64,000 nucleotides of DNA from Sporosarcina sp. (GCA_029263895.1 JARIDO010000027.1:60924-124923); one strand, 5' to 3'. Positions 48,978 to 60,300 are shown, numbered from the stretch's first letter. The notes: generated by a model from the letters alone, not told the origin. Program-made: numbers and translations.

Positions 48978-49139
48978 ATGACAACAGACGAAAAAGAAAT
49001 GAACCGATTAGAAATGCAAATTGAACAACTCATTACAATTGTAGCAAATTTAAATGATCGTTTGCTTAAGATTGAAGAATTAGAACGGATGAGACAGAGA
49101 CATGGTTTTCGTACGACTACTATTGCAAGGGAAATTTAA
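48978..49139 (+). CDS. Small 53-aa predicted coiled-coil protein
   Basis: MTTDEKEMNRLEMQIEQLITIVANLNDRLLKIEELERMRQRHGFRTTTIAREI; not in the supplied ORF list. Confidence 0.55.
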   Translation: MTTDEKEMNRLEMQIEQLITIVANLNDRLLKIEELERMRQRHGFRTTTIAREI

Positions 49140-49187
49140 GTACTAAAAAATCCCCTAAAATGGAAAGTAGGGGATAGTTGTATGCAT

Positions 49188-51929
49188 TTAGTAGTCAAAT
49201 GATAAAAGATCATTGAGCTCAGTATCAGAAAGCTCGGTTAGCCACTGACTAGACTGGATTAAGTCAGCAGACAGCGCTGATTTTTCTTCTAGCATTTTAT
49301 CGATTTTCTCCTCAATTGTACCAATTGTCACAAATTTATGGACATGGACAAAACGGGTTTGACCTATTCGATATGCACGATCAGTAGCCTGGTTTTCAAC
49401 AGCTGGATTCCACCAACGATCCGCATGTAAAACATGATTAGCAGCTGTTAAATTTAAACCAGTTCCACCAGCTTTTAAAGATAAAATGAATATAGGGAAC
49501 TCTCCATCTTGGAAAGCTTCAACTAAGCGGTCACGCTGGCCTTTAGGCATACTTCCAGTTAAGAAAGGTACATCAATGCCATGGAGTTCTGATAAGCATT
49601 GTCGAATTAGCTGTCCCATACCAATGTATTGAGTGAATATGAGACATTGTTCTTGGTTTCCTGCAACTTCTGCTGCCATCGAAACGATTCGATCTAATTT
49701 TTCAGATCGATTCATCATTTGTTCTGCTGGTGCATGAGGTTCTTTTAGGAATAAGCCTGGGTGATTACACAACTGCTTCAAACGACTGAGCATTTTTAAG
49801 ATGAGACCTTTCTTTTCAAAGCCAGATAATGTTTTTAATTTATATTTAGTTTCTTCTAAGAAGCTCTCATACAATGCCGCTTGTTCGGTAGTTAAAGGAA
49901 CATATTCATTTTGCTCTAGTTTTTTTGGTAAGTTAAGTTGTAAATCCGGATCGTTTTTTGTTCTACGTAACAAGAAAGGTCTGATTTTTGCGCGTAATTT
50001 ACGTTTATCAGATTCTGAATCATCACGTTCAATCGGAATAATAAAGTTATCAGAAAACCTTCCGAAACTACCGAAATAACCTTTGTGAATGAAATCGAAA
50101 ATTGCCCATAGTTCAGAAAGTCTATTTTCAATGGGAGTACCAGTTAATGCAATATGGTGTTTTCCTTTAAGCTTTCGAATAACACGGGATTGTTTTGTTT
50201 GCATGTTTTTAATGTTCTGTGCTTCATCTAGCGTAATACTAGCGAATTCAATTTCAGCAAGCATTTCGCTATCTTGAGAAGCCGTTCCGTACGTTGTCAA
50301 TACAACATCGGGTTTCACTGCATCAAGGTATTCTTTAAATTTTTCATCCTTGTGACGTGTTGCACCATAATGTGTATGGACACTAAGTGAGGGTGCAAAA
50401 CGCTCAATTTCTTTCTGCCAATTCCCAAGAACACTTGTTGGACAGATAATTAATGACGGTGATTCGGTTTCTAAGTTTTCGTGAACATGTAGCAAGTAAC
50501 TAATAAGTTGGACAGTTTTACCTAACCCCATATCATCTGCGAGGCAGGCGCCAAAGTGGTTTTGTCGCATGAATACAAGCCAATTATAACCGTCAACTTG
50601 ATAGGGGCGAAGTTCAGCCTGTAAGTTTGACGAAATACCAGCGGCTGGAAGACCTTTCTTATCAGATAACATATCCATATATTCACGTAATGATTGTTGC
50701 ATTGTAAATGCTAAAAGTGGATCATCTAGTTCATCTTCATTTTCTAATGGGACAATTTCTTCAGGTAATTCTTGAAATAAAAGGTCTTTGACAGTCCATT
50801 CACCGGCATCTGCACGATCCATTAGACTTCTAATCTTTTTGAGCCACTGAGGATCTATATGAAACCATTCATCACCTGAGCGGATATATTCTCTGTTTTC
50901 ATCAACAAGTTTGCGGAAGTCTTGCGGATCAATGGTTTGTCCGGATAACGAAAAACTCCAATCAAATGCCAATACTTCATCCAAACCTGTTGCTGATTTA
51001 TATGATTGAGTACTTGCATTTGTTCGCACTTTCATTTTAGATTCAGTTACTGACTTTAGCCAAGCTGGTAAGATGATTGGATAACCAAAAGATTGGAGTA
51101 ACGGCAAATCATTTTGGATGAACAACCGAACCTGAGGGTCTGCCATTGGTGTGGAAATGAATCCAATTGGCTCCTCCATCTCAATGGAACTTAAAAAAGA
51201 TGTCATTTCAGATTGTCGAGTCGAAATTTCGAGTGCGTGCTGTTTCCATTTTGTCGGTAAAGCATCCTCAATAAATCCGTTTACTTTCTTTGCAGCAGGT
51301 GTCCAATGAGTGCCACGTTCACCTACGATAACTGTTTCAAGCAACCATTCAGTATCGTTTTCAAATTCAGGTTCAGTCAATCGGAAAGCAACTTGAATAG
51401 CCATCGTCGAAATAGACTCTCCCGGCCAGCCGTATTTTCTAAGATGAGGAAGTAAAGCTGCTAATTGATCAGGATGAATTGCAGAGTCTGCTAGCTTGTC
51501 TCTCACTGCATAACTAATAATGGTCGCTGCTAGTTCAGAAATCCCAATTTTGTTGTCATCAAAACGTATGAAAGCACCATCTTCTACTGCGTGATCCCAA
51601 AGAGAGTTGTCATTCCAAGCCTTCATAGCTTCATGAATTGAAGTCATATATAATTGATCTTCTTTAGTGACTCCTTCAAACGAAATATAGCGATGTACAC
51701 TGGAGAATGCTTGCATTAATTGATCACTTCGCAAAATAACTTCATTGCCTTCGGTGTTTGACATTAAACCAAATAATGCACGTTCATTTGAAAAGAATAA
51801 AAGGGAAACTAGTTCATCAGCATGGATGTTACGCTCTTGTGCGTCTATCGCCTTAATAGAGAAAGTTCCATCAGCTAAAAGATGAAAAGATAGCTTGATA
51901 AGTCGATTTAAAGTAAAGGCGTTATTCAT
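49188..51929 (-). CDS. ywqA: SNF2-family DEAD/DEAH helicase (YwqA-like)
   Basis: LADDMGLGKTVQLISYLL, LDEAQNIKN, LTGTPIENRLSELWAIFDF, DRAYRIGQ. Confidence 0.95.
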   Translation of the reverse strand: MNNAFTLNRLIKLSFHLLADGTFSIKAIDAQERNIHADELVSLLFFSNERALFGLMSNTEGNEVILRSDQLMQAFSSVHRYISFEGVTKEDQLYMTSIHEAMKAWNDNSLWDHAVEDGAFIRFDDNKIGISELAATIISYAVRDKLADSAIHPDQLAALLPHLRKYGWPGESISTMAIQVAFRLTEPEFENDTEWLLETVIVGERGTHWTPAAKKVNGFIEDALPTKWKQHALEISTRQSEMTSFLSSIEMEEPIGFISTPMADPQVRLFIQNDLPLLQSFGYPIILPAWLKSVTESKMKVRTNASTQSYKSATGLDEVLAFDWSFSLSGQTIDPQDFRKLVDENREYIRSGDEWFHIDPQWLKKIRSLMDRADAGEWTVKDLLFQELPEEIVPLENEDELDDPLLAFTMQQSLREYMDMLSDKKGLPAAGISSNLQAELRPYQVDGYNWLVFMRQNHFGACLADDMGLGKTVQLISYLLHVHENLETESPSLIICPTSVLGNWQKEIERFAPSLSVHTHYGATRHKDEKFKEYLDAVKPDVVLTTYGTASQDSEMLAEIEFASITLDEAQNIKNMQTKQSRVIRKLKGKHHIALTGTPIENRLSELWAIFDFIHKGYFGSFGRFSDNFIIPIERDDSESDKRKLRAKIRPFLLRRTKNDPDLQLNLPKKLEQNEYVPLTTEQAALYESFLEETKYKLKTLSGFEKKGLILKMLSRLKQLCNHPGLFLKEPHAPAEQMMNRSEKLDRIVSMAAEVAGNQEQCLIFTQYIGMGQLIRQCLSELHGIDVPFLTGSMPKGQRDRLVEAFQDGEFPIFILSLKAGGTGLNLTAANHVLHADRWWNPAVENQATDRAYRIGQTRFVHVHKFVTIGTIEEKIDKMLEEKSALSADLIQSSQWLTELSDTELNDLLSFDY

Positions 51930-53497
51930 AAATTCAAGTTTCCTTTCTCCATCTCTTCAATTAATGCACGTAGTCTTCGGTTTTTTTCACGTACAGTATT
52001 AATATATCGATTCCAAAAATCATACTTCCCACTCTTTTTAGAACCTGCTTTCATTTTTTTGAATATTTTTACTGCCCTACGATAGCTATGACGATTTTTT
52101 TCTTTAATAAAATTCATAGCGTATACGTGTAGAAGCGGTAAGACAGCAGCCGGATCAATTGACAGGGCGTGTTTCAATCCACTTGCTTCAGCTTCTTCAA
52201 AAGTGATGGAATAACGATGCATTAACGATGCCCATTCAGCAAACCGCTGTCTTTCTATAAGAAAGTCAGCATAGACATCTATGCCTGCTTCGCCATATTG
52301 AGGAAACATACTTTCTCGTTCTGATTCAGTAAAGTCTGCTGCTTCAAGTAAACCATCTAAATCCCGAACGAATATGGAACGACTAGAGAGTGGAACGTCA
52401 GTAGTGATGTGGTCGCCAATATACGGCAATAAGGCATGCATAATAATCGAAAGTGCACGTGTGTCTTCATTATGTTCTGCAAAGTGTGCCAGTGGTAACC
52501 AATTTTTAAGTTCATTAGATGTTAAATCAGTTAAGAGTAGTTCTAATGCTTCGTAGTTTCCTTGCAGTAAATTGAAAAAAGCAACGAAGATTTTCGCTTC
52601 AGGAGAGTGCTCATTTTGAAGGATTTCTAATTCATCTAGTCTTGCAGCATTCATTGGAAATACGTTCTCCCAGAATAGCAAATATACTTTAAATCGTTCT
52701 TCGAATAAACCATCGTTATTCAGAGCAAAGTTTCTAACCAATTCTTTTATACGATCATGAAAAGAATCAGCTTCGAAAAGTTTCGGCTTTGCACCAACAG
52801 CATTAACGCTATCTTGTAACTTGCCGAGCTGATCTGTCAACCAGTTTTCCACATACCATTTACCATAGAAGAAAGTAGGTGAATGAGAACCTAACTGACG
52901 ACTGACATATGACCAGCCTGCATCTAAGACATGCAAGCGATAATATAATTCAAATAAGGGTTTCCATTCCCATTCAAATGGAGTAAGTGGAATTGCTCTT
53001 TGATCCATCATTGAAGATTCGTGAATAAAGACACCAGGATTTTCATCCATTCTGATTCTTCGAAGTGGTGAAGTTAAGGATGTTAATGTATTTATCCACG
53101 CATCTGGTGTGCGTTCAGATATGGACAACATCATCTGTTGCGTTTCTGTTTGGCGCCATTCATGCATCCAATCGGTTAAAGAATGGAATTGTGAAAATAA
53201 ATGAAAGACGATTGCAACACGATGGGAGCACCATCCATCAATATCACAAGAGCAATTCATGAACTTTTCATTGAATGAAAAAAGAACTGCAGCGGTTCCG
53301 ACCGTTGCAACGACGGTTCCGTCATCTGAGTCTAATCTATAATTAGCTACGTCATCATTACGAACCATAGCCATAGCTTGACGTACTGTCGAGACATCAT
53401 CATCCATATCGGATCTAAGAGTATGTTTAATTGTATCCATTAAGTCATCAATATCGTCTTTGTGTAAATAGGATAGGCGCTCAACTGTCATATGCAT
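51926..53497 (-). CDS. ywqB: SWIM zinc-finger protein (YwqB-like)
   Basis: MNCSCDIDGWCSHRVAIVFHLF CxC-xn-CxH motif; ATGA overlap with ywqA. Confidence 0.85.
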   Translation of the reverse strand: MHMTVERLSYLHKDDIDDLMDTIKHTLRSDMDDDVSTVRQAMAMVRNDDVANYRLDSDDGTVVATVGTAAVLFSFNEKFMNCSCDIDGWCSHRVAIVFHLFSQFHSLTDWMHEWRQTETQQMMLSISERTPDAWINTLTSLTSPLRRIRMDENPGVFIHESSMMDQRAIPLTPFEWEWKPLFELYYRLHVLDAGWSYVSRQLGSHSPTFFYGKWYVENWLTDQLGKLQDSVNAVGAKPKLFEADSFHDRIKELVRNFALNNDGLFEERFKVYLLFWENVFPMNAARLDELEILQNEHSPEAKIFVAFFNLLQGNYEALELLLTDLTSNELKNWLPLAHFAEHNEDTRALSIIMHALLPYIGDHITTDVPLSSRSIFVRDLDGLLEAADFTESERESMFPQYGEAGIDVYADFLIERQRFAEWASLMHRYSITFEEAEASGLKHALSIDPAAVLPLLHVYAMNFIKEKNRHSYRRAVKIFKKMKAGSKKSGKYDFWNRYINTVREKNRRLRALIEEMEKGNLNL

Positions 53498-53659
53498 TGG
53501 ATCACTCCCTCAAAAAGCATTCCCACTATTATAACGTGTATTAGTACTGTCCGTAAACGAACTTAATTTATAATCTTTTAAAGAAATAAAAATTCACGAA
53601 GAAAATGATGAAAAATACTTGTACTAATGGTTTGTAAATAGACAATGGAGGGTTGAGTT

Positions 53660-54004
53660 GTGGAGGAAATTGTATTCTACATACCAGGGCTACAACGGCA
53701 ATTTTATAAAAATGAGGAATTTCAATATCAGTTTAAACATATAACTAGTAAGAACGAACCGACAAGTAAAGTGGTATTCGTTTCTAAAGTTGATAGTTTG
53801 TATCTACGATCTGTTTCATTTGCTTCATTAAATTTTCAGTTTATCACAATCGATTTTAAAAATAATCGATTAACCTTTAGGTGGAAAAGAAATGAGGATA
53901 ACACGAATCGGCAACTTTACGAGGTTTTCACTTCACTTCGAATTAGCTTCTATATAAAGAGCATGTCTTTAATCGTGGAACGACCCATTAAGCAAAAATC
54001 TTGA
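53660..54004 (+). CDS. Hypothetical protein, 114 aa
   Basis: Complete ORF with GGAGGG RBS; no family recognised. Confidence 0.6.
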   Translation: MEEIVFYIPGLQRQFYKNEEFQYQFKHITSKNEPTSKVVFVSKVDSLYLRSVSFASLNFQFITIDFKNNRLTFRWKRNEDNTNRQLYEVFTSLRISFYIKSMSLIVERPIKQKS

Positions 54005-54117
54005 AAGATTTGTAGAAACACAAAACTCCTTTATATATTTTGAGATTTACTGACACAAAATTAAATCTTCGTGGTATTATAACAATAATCGGAATATTCA
54101 ATAAAGGAGGAGGAGCG

Positions 54118-54573
54118 ATGTTATCCGTACAAAGAATCAAACCGTTTTATACTAGTCACGAGAATTTCCGATTAAGACTTGTTTTCGCATACCAATATTT
54201 ATCTATTATAAAAGGAGGGGAGCTATTTCATTTCATACCTTCAGAGGGAAGAGAAATTGTGGTGAATATGAAGAGTTTACAAGTGGAAAATCTTGGTGAA
54301 GTATTTGTTTTTCAACGTGGAACTAGATTTTTACGATTACCACTCTATCAGCTTTTACTAATTTCAGATCTTAACAAGCATTTAACTATTATATTGGAAG
54401 GAAATGTGGATGTAGCAGCAGTTAGAAATATTGAAATTCCAGAATTCGTAGTATTAGAAGCACAATTACTGATTACACAATTCGAAAGAGATAATACACT
54501 AAGGATGATTGATGTTGCACTAGAAACGGATAATCTCAATATGTTTAATGAATTAACGGAAGGACTTAGTTAA
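54118..54573 (+). CDS. IDEAL-domain-like hypothetical protein
   Basis: C-terminal LRMIDVALETDNLNMFNELTE resembles the IDEAL motif; AAGGAGGAGG RBS. Confidence 0.6.
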   Translation: MLSVQRIKPFYTSHENFRLRLVFAYQYLSIIKGGELFHFIPSEGREIVVNMKSLQVENLGEVFVFQRGTRFLRLPLYQLLLISDLNKHLTIILEGNVDVAAVRNIEIPEFVVLEAQLLITQFERDNTLRMIDVALETDNLNMFNELTEGLS

Positions 54574-54597
54574 AATTGAAAAAGAATACGTAAACAA

Positions 54598-54640
54598 ACA
54601 CCTCTCGTTGAATGAAACGGAAGGTGTTTTGTGTTTTAAC
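54598..54640 (+). terminator. Terminator after IDEAL-like gene
   Basis: AACACCTCTCGTT...AACGGAAGGTGTT. Confidence 0.7.
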
Positions 54641-54666
54641 AAAGGATTTTACTATAGAATGTAAGC

Positions 54667-54771
54667 TCATAGTGAAGTGAAAAAATGAAGAAATACAACG
54701 AAAACAGTTGAACCTGTTAACCCGAAGATGAGGTCTTGCCACATAACTCCGTTTTTCTCTACTTCTCTCAT
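54667..54771 (-). CDS. Small membrane peptide, 34 aa
   Basis: MREVEKNGVMWQDLIFGLTGSTVFVVFLHFFTSL with AAGGAG RBS on the minus strand. Confidence 0.5.
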   Translation of the reverse strand: MREVEKNGVMWQDLIFGLTGSTVFVVFLHFFTSL

Positions 54772-55060
54772 AATAATCAGCTCCTTGTTGTCGATTTCCC
54801 GGGAAATAAGTCTAAGTATAAATAGTAAGATTGCAAATAACTTATTTTGAATTTGTCGTAAGAGGGTAATACATATTATAAAAGTGTATAGTCCCAAATT
54901 AAGATTCCCCTAAAAAGCGCGATGTTAAACCTGTTTTTAAAAAATATTAGATTAGGTCTATATGGATATTGCAAAGTTAGAATAATTTGGTAAAGTTAGC
55001 ATATAAGCTTTACTAAAAATAAGTAGGAATGAGCCATTAATAATAGGAAGGAGGAACGCT

Positions 55061-55756
55061 ATGTTTTTTGAATTTAGGTTTTGGCATTATTTAACGAAAT
55101 CTCAAGAATTAGCGAATAACTTGCGTACATCCTCGATGCGAGGCTTTAATAAACGCATCTTCCTAGTCATTGTATTCGGTGTTTGTCTTTTTTTTGTTCG
55201 CGAAATTTGGGGAATGAATACGGAGTCAATGACGTCTTTACTCGTAACGATGTCAACAATCGATTTTACAATTGCTAGAATTGCATCCCTTGTTGGTGAA
55301 ATCATCTGGTCTTTCATTTATATGACATTCCACTTGTTTGGTATAGCCTACTTATTAAGTATGATTACGAAAATTCCTTTTAAACAACTTATCCCTATTC
55401 AACTTTTAGTAACGGCTCTCTTATTGTTTGAAAAAGCACTTATCCTTCTTGTTTTCTTCATGAGAGGTGAAACTGCAAATGTATCGTTCCTATCATTTGG
55501 ACCATTAGCGGTGACATTTCTAGAAAACGAATATCTTATATACTTTTTAAATCAGTTAACGATTACAACTGCTTTAATTATTGCTTTACAATTATCATTC
55601 ATTCGAACTTATAACGAAATTTCAAACAGAAAACACATCTTGTTTATATTAATTGCACTGCATTTAATTATGGCTTTGTTGACAGCGGCCATTGGTTTTA
55701 TTCCAATGGATAAAGTACTCAGTTTATTAGTTGCTGGAGGTGGTATCCATGAATAA
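55061..55756 (+). CDS. Multi-TM membrane protein, Yip1-like
   Basis: About five to six hydrophobic segments; overlaps an MFP gene downstream. Confidence 0.65.
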   Translation: MFFEFRFWHYLTKSQELANNLRTSSMRGFNKRIFLVIVFGVCLFFVREIWGMNTESMTSLLVTMSTIDFTIARIASLVGEIIWSFIYMTFHLFGIAYLLSMITKIPFKQLIPIQLLVTALLLFEKALILLVFFMRGETANVSFLSFGPLAVTFLENEYLIYFLNQLTITTALIIALQLSFIRTYNEISNRKHILFILIALHLIMALLTAAIGFIPMDKVLSLLVAGGGIHE

Positions 55757-57032
55757 GTGGGTGAATATAATAGTCTCCATCTTCGTGAGTACGTTTATAG
55801 GTGTGAATATGTACCTTTTATTTTCGGACAAGAGCACCATTGCAAAGCAAGTATATGTGAGTGACTTTGAGCGTATGAATAGCGCAGATCACCAACTAAC
55901 GATTACGAAAAGGGGACTTATTGCTCCGGAGAACATTTACACTGTTTATGTTAATCGTGAAGATACCGTAGATATGTGGCAAGTAAAAGAAGGCGATGTC
56001 ATTCAAGCCGGTGCTGAAATTGCAACTTTGAAAAGTGATAAAGTCAAACAACAAATAGCGATATGGGAAGCTGAGCAAACAGCATTAGAACAACAACGGT
56101 CAGATATTCAGCAAATTATTTCGGATTTGCAAGCAAGTAGTAGCAATTCTGACTCTGATAGTTCTTCTTATGGAAATGAAAACAATTCAAGCTCAGACGG
56201 AGAAATCCAAGTAAATGTTGATGTACAAGTTGACGTTAAACAAGATGGTGCTTTCTCTCATGCTATTGCACAAGCAGAACAAAACCTTGCGGATATTGAT
56301 AGAAAACTGATTGTGCTACGTGCACAATTGGAACAGGATGACTCTAATCTTGCAATAATTAGTCCAGTAGAAGGAACTATTGCTAAAGTTAGACGACATG
56401 GCGCTCAGTTAGCGGTAGATATATACAGTGCCCAACAAATTCTTATCACATATGCCATGAATGACGATTGGCAGTTGGTCGCAAATGGGGACCGAGTTAT
56501 CATTCAGGGGGATGGGCAAGATAAAGTACTTCGAGGTTCAGTTTTGTCCGTTTCACACATACCTGCTGAAAATAATGACTATTTAAAAGCGTATAAAAAG
56601 CTAGACCCTCAAAAGGTTGAAAACCCACTCAGTTACTACCAAGTGAGTATTGTAATAGAAGACACTCTTGCTGAAATACCATTTGGTAATGATATGAACG
56701 CAGTCATTACAGTCGATGAGGCACTCGATACAATTTCTGTGAAAGAACCATGGATTCATGATCGATATGATAATAGGGCTACAATGTGGCGTTTAAACGA
56801 TAAAGGGAATGCAACGAAAGCACTCATTGATATTCAATTTATATCAAAGACACGGGCAGTTGTCTCAGAAGGGCTTAAATTAGGCAATGTTGTGTTATAC
56901 GATGTTGGATTTGAACAATATGCATATGAACCATCAGTGTTTCTGTCACTTCGCTTGGATAGTTTACCTGATAAACGTGAATGGAGAACGTTTGGATGGA
57001 AGAACTATGTGAAATATATAATTGGAAAGTAG
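55749..57032 (+). CDS. HlyD/RND-type membrane fusion protein
   Basis: N-terminal TM, biotinyl-lipoyl-like halves (VQAGAEIATLKSD ... LAIISPVEGTIAKVRRHG) flanking a coiled coil; ATG 55749. Confidence 0.8.
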   Translation: MNKWVNIIVSIFVSTFIGVNMYLLFSDKSTIAKQVYVSDFERMNSADHQLTITKRGLIAPENIYTVYVNREDTVDMWQVKEGDVIQAGAEIATLKSDKVKQQIAIWEAEQTALEQQRSDIQQIISDLQASSSNSDSDSSSYGNENNSSSDGEIQVNVDVQVDVKQDGAFSHAIAQAEQNLADIDRKLIVLRAQLEQDDSNLAIISPVEGTIAKVRRHGAQLAVDIYSAQQILITYAMNDDWQLVANGDRVIIQGDGQDKVLRGSVLSVSHIPAENNDYLKAYKKLDPQKVENPLSYYQVSIVIEDTLAEIPFGNDMNAVITVDEALDTISVKEPWIHDRYDNRATMWRLNDKGNATKALIDIQFISKTRAVVSEGLKLGNVVLYDVGFEQYAYEPSVFLSLRLDSLPDKREWRTFGWKNYVKYIIGK

Positions 57033-57034
57033 AG

Positions 57035-57078
57035 ACAAGAACCTTGTAAAATTCAAGGTTCTTGTTTCTTTTTTAGTA
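57035..57078 (+). terminator. Terminator after MFP gene
   Basis: ACAAGAACCTTG...CAAGGTTCTTGTTTCTTTTTT. Confidence 0.9.
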
Positions 57079-57304
57079 GGTAGTTGGTTATTTCTGAAAA
57101 TAGTACATTTTATCTATGGATAATACTGTAAGTTAATCTTAATACCTAATTTAATAGGAAGACCATTTGAACGATTTTTCATACAATGAAAGAATTCAGT
57201 CAAATTCACATAAAATTCTATTACATTTCTAGTATTCTTATGCTATCTTCATAATGTCACATAATTTCGACAAGTGTGAAAAAAACAGCAAAGGGGATCT
57301 GGAT

Positions 57305-60300
57305 TTGAAGAAAAATCGAACGATTAAGTTTTTCAGTACATTTCTTTCTTTTGTAATGGTTTTATCATTGTTGATGCCTATTTCAACATCAGCAGCTGAA
57401 CAAGCAACAAAAGCGTTCAAAGCGTCCAATGTTGACGAAAGCATTTTACAACAAAAGGCCGCAATCGCTGAGCAATTATCGTTATTAGAGGGCGAAGCTC
57501 GACTTCATCCGAAACTTCAAAAAGTTTCGGGCGATAAAGATGTAGCGGTTATCGTACATTTATCAGAAAAATCGGTAGCACTTGAAAAAGGCATTAAAAA
57601 TATCGCTGGACGTAGTCTTTCTGCGGTAGATGAGAAAAAAGTCCGAGCGAAAGTACAAGCACAGCAAACGAAGTTAAAGAAAGAAATGAAATTGAAAAAA
57701 ATCAGTTTCAAGGAAGGTTATTCTTTCGATACAGTTTTAAACGGATTTGCAGCTACTGTTAAAGCAGACGACATCCGAAAGCTGTTAGAAGTTGAAGGTG
57801 TTACATTAATTGAGCCAGATACTGAAGTGCATGCATTCGAGGATACAAAGGCTTCAAAAGCAAATGCGAGTCAGGAGAAATCCTCACTCGTTAAAAACGA
57901 CAAGATAGATACAAAAATGAACACAAGTATTTCATTCTTAGGGATTGAGCAATTATGGAATGAAGGCTTTGAAGGGCAAGGAATTAAAGTGGCAGTTCTC
58001 GATACAGGTATCGATTCAAGTCATCCTGAATTTGCAGGTAACTATAAAGGTGGTAAAAACTTTATACCTCACACAGGTAGTGACTATGCAAGGCCGCGTG
58101 CTGATAATGACGGATCAGAGACATCTCCACTAGATCGTCCAGCAAACAAACCAGAATATAACGAACGTGGTAGCTCATTCTATACATCACATGGTACACA
58201 TGTTGCCGGTACGATTGCGGCAATGGGGAATAATCCATATGGCATTAAAGGAATAGCACCAAAAGTAGATCTTTACTCGTACCGTGTACTTGGTGCTTAT
58301 GGTAGTGGGTCTAATTCTGGCGTTATTAAAGGGATTGACACCGCAGTTATTGATCAAATGGATGTTATTAACCTATCACTAGGTGGAGGCAGCAATACTG
58401 AAACAGACGCTTCATCATTTGCCATCAATAATGCAATGCTAGCTGGTACAATCGCTGCAATCGCAACGGGCAATTCCGGTCCGAACCGTGGGACAATCGG
58501 TACACCAGCAACATCTCGGTTAGGAATAGCAGTTGGGAATTCAACAAATCCAGAAACTAAAAATAATGGACAAGCTGCTATTACGGCGGGGGCTTATCAG
58601 TATTCCAAGCAATTGAACCTAATGGCGACGACATTTGGAGCAGATCTTGCAACGCAACTTCAAGGTGAATTTGAAATAGTAGCTGTTCCGGGAGCGGGGA
58701 AAGCGACTGATTATAATGGACTTGACGTTACTGGCAAGGTAGCACTTATTTCAAGAGGTGAAATTGCATTTGTTGATAAAATTGCCATAGCCAAAGAACA
58801 AGGTGCAATTGCAACAATCATTCACAACTTCGCTGGCGGTTCAAATGCACCAAATGAATCAGGCGTGTTCCTCGGAGATTCGTTTTCATTCCTACCGACA
58901 TTTGATATGTCAGTAACGGATGCAGATGCAATTCGGGCAGCACTTGCTGCAGCACCAGGAACCATTACATTTGGCAATTTTGGCTCTACTGCGACACTCG
59001 GTGACGAAGTGAACTCTTCAAGTTCAAGAGGACCGACAACACCAAACTTTGATATAAAGCCTGACATCACAGCGCCAGGAACAAATATCATGTCTAGTAT
59101 TCCGATGTATGGCGCGGATTACCCAGGTGCTGTTTATGATCAAGCGTACGATCGTAAAACAGGAACGTCCATGGCGACACCACATATCGCTGGTATCGCA
59201 GCACTCGTTCAACAAGCAAATCCAGATTGGAATGCATTTGACGTTAAAGTAGCGTTATCAAATACTGCGAAATTACTGGATACAACAAAATATGATGTGT
59301 TTACTCAAGGACCAGGTCGTGTAGATGCTTATGCAGCTGCACATCCAACAATTTTGGCCTATGCAATAGACACTGCGAATAATGCAGATGTTGTAGTCGA
59401 GAACCTAAAAGGAACAGTAACTTTTGGACCTCAATCACTAGAAAGGGATCTTTCAGTTACAAAACAGATCCGTGTGAAAGATATGAAAGGTTTAGGTGGA
59501 GACTACTCAGTTACAGTGGATGTAAAGAAATCATTTGCTGATGCGAAATTGACTGTCGACAAACCGACTTTTAATTTAGCTGGCGAAGAAGTTATTAACG
59601 TTACATTAACAGCATCACAAAATCCAAATGTTAAAGCGGGCGATGAACTGCTCGGTTACATTCACATAACAGGAAACGATAGTGATGTTTCATTACCGTT
59701 CGCAGCAGATTTTGGCGGTGCTGCAGCTGATGAACTGAAAGACTTGAAAATTACTGAAACAGATCTTTCATTCAACGGAGACGGTGTAAAAGATTCCGCT
59801 GTTCTATCTTTCGGGATAACAGGTGATGTAAGTACAAACTTTATTGAAATCTGGGACATTATGAATCCAACTGGCGGCGAATTTAAAGATGGCTATATCG
59901 GTTATTTACATGCGAGTAATGCGCTTCCAGCAGGTTCATATACATTAGACATTACAGGCAATTACTACCCATGGACAGAAGGTGTCGGAGAAACGAAAAT
60001 TCCTGACGGATTGTACACAATTGACTTCACGGGTCAAACGATTTCCGGAAACCCACCAGTTCTTAGTGGATATGTAGGTCCAGTAATCGTCAAATCACAA
60101 GCTGGAACAATTGAAGGTACCGTATCAGGAAGACAAGTGACAGGTAAAATTGTTGATAAGTATATCGAATACAATAAAGAACTACTAAAGTATGATTTAG
60201 ATTTCGATCTAAATGAAAAACTTAAAGCATCATACGAAGTATTAGAAAATGATGTTGTCAAATCTTCTGGTAATCTAGTTCTTGAACAAGACGGAGCATT

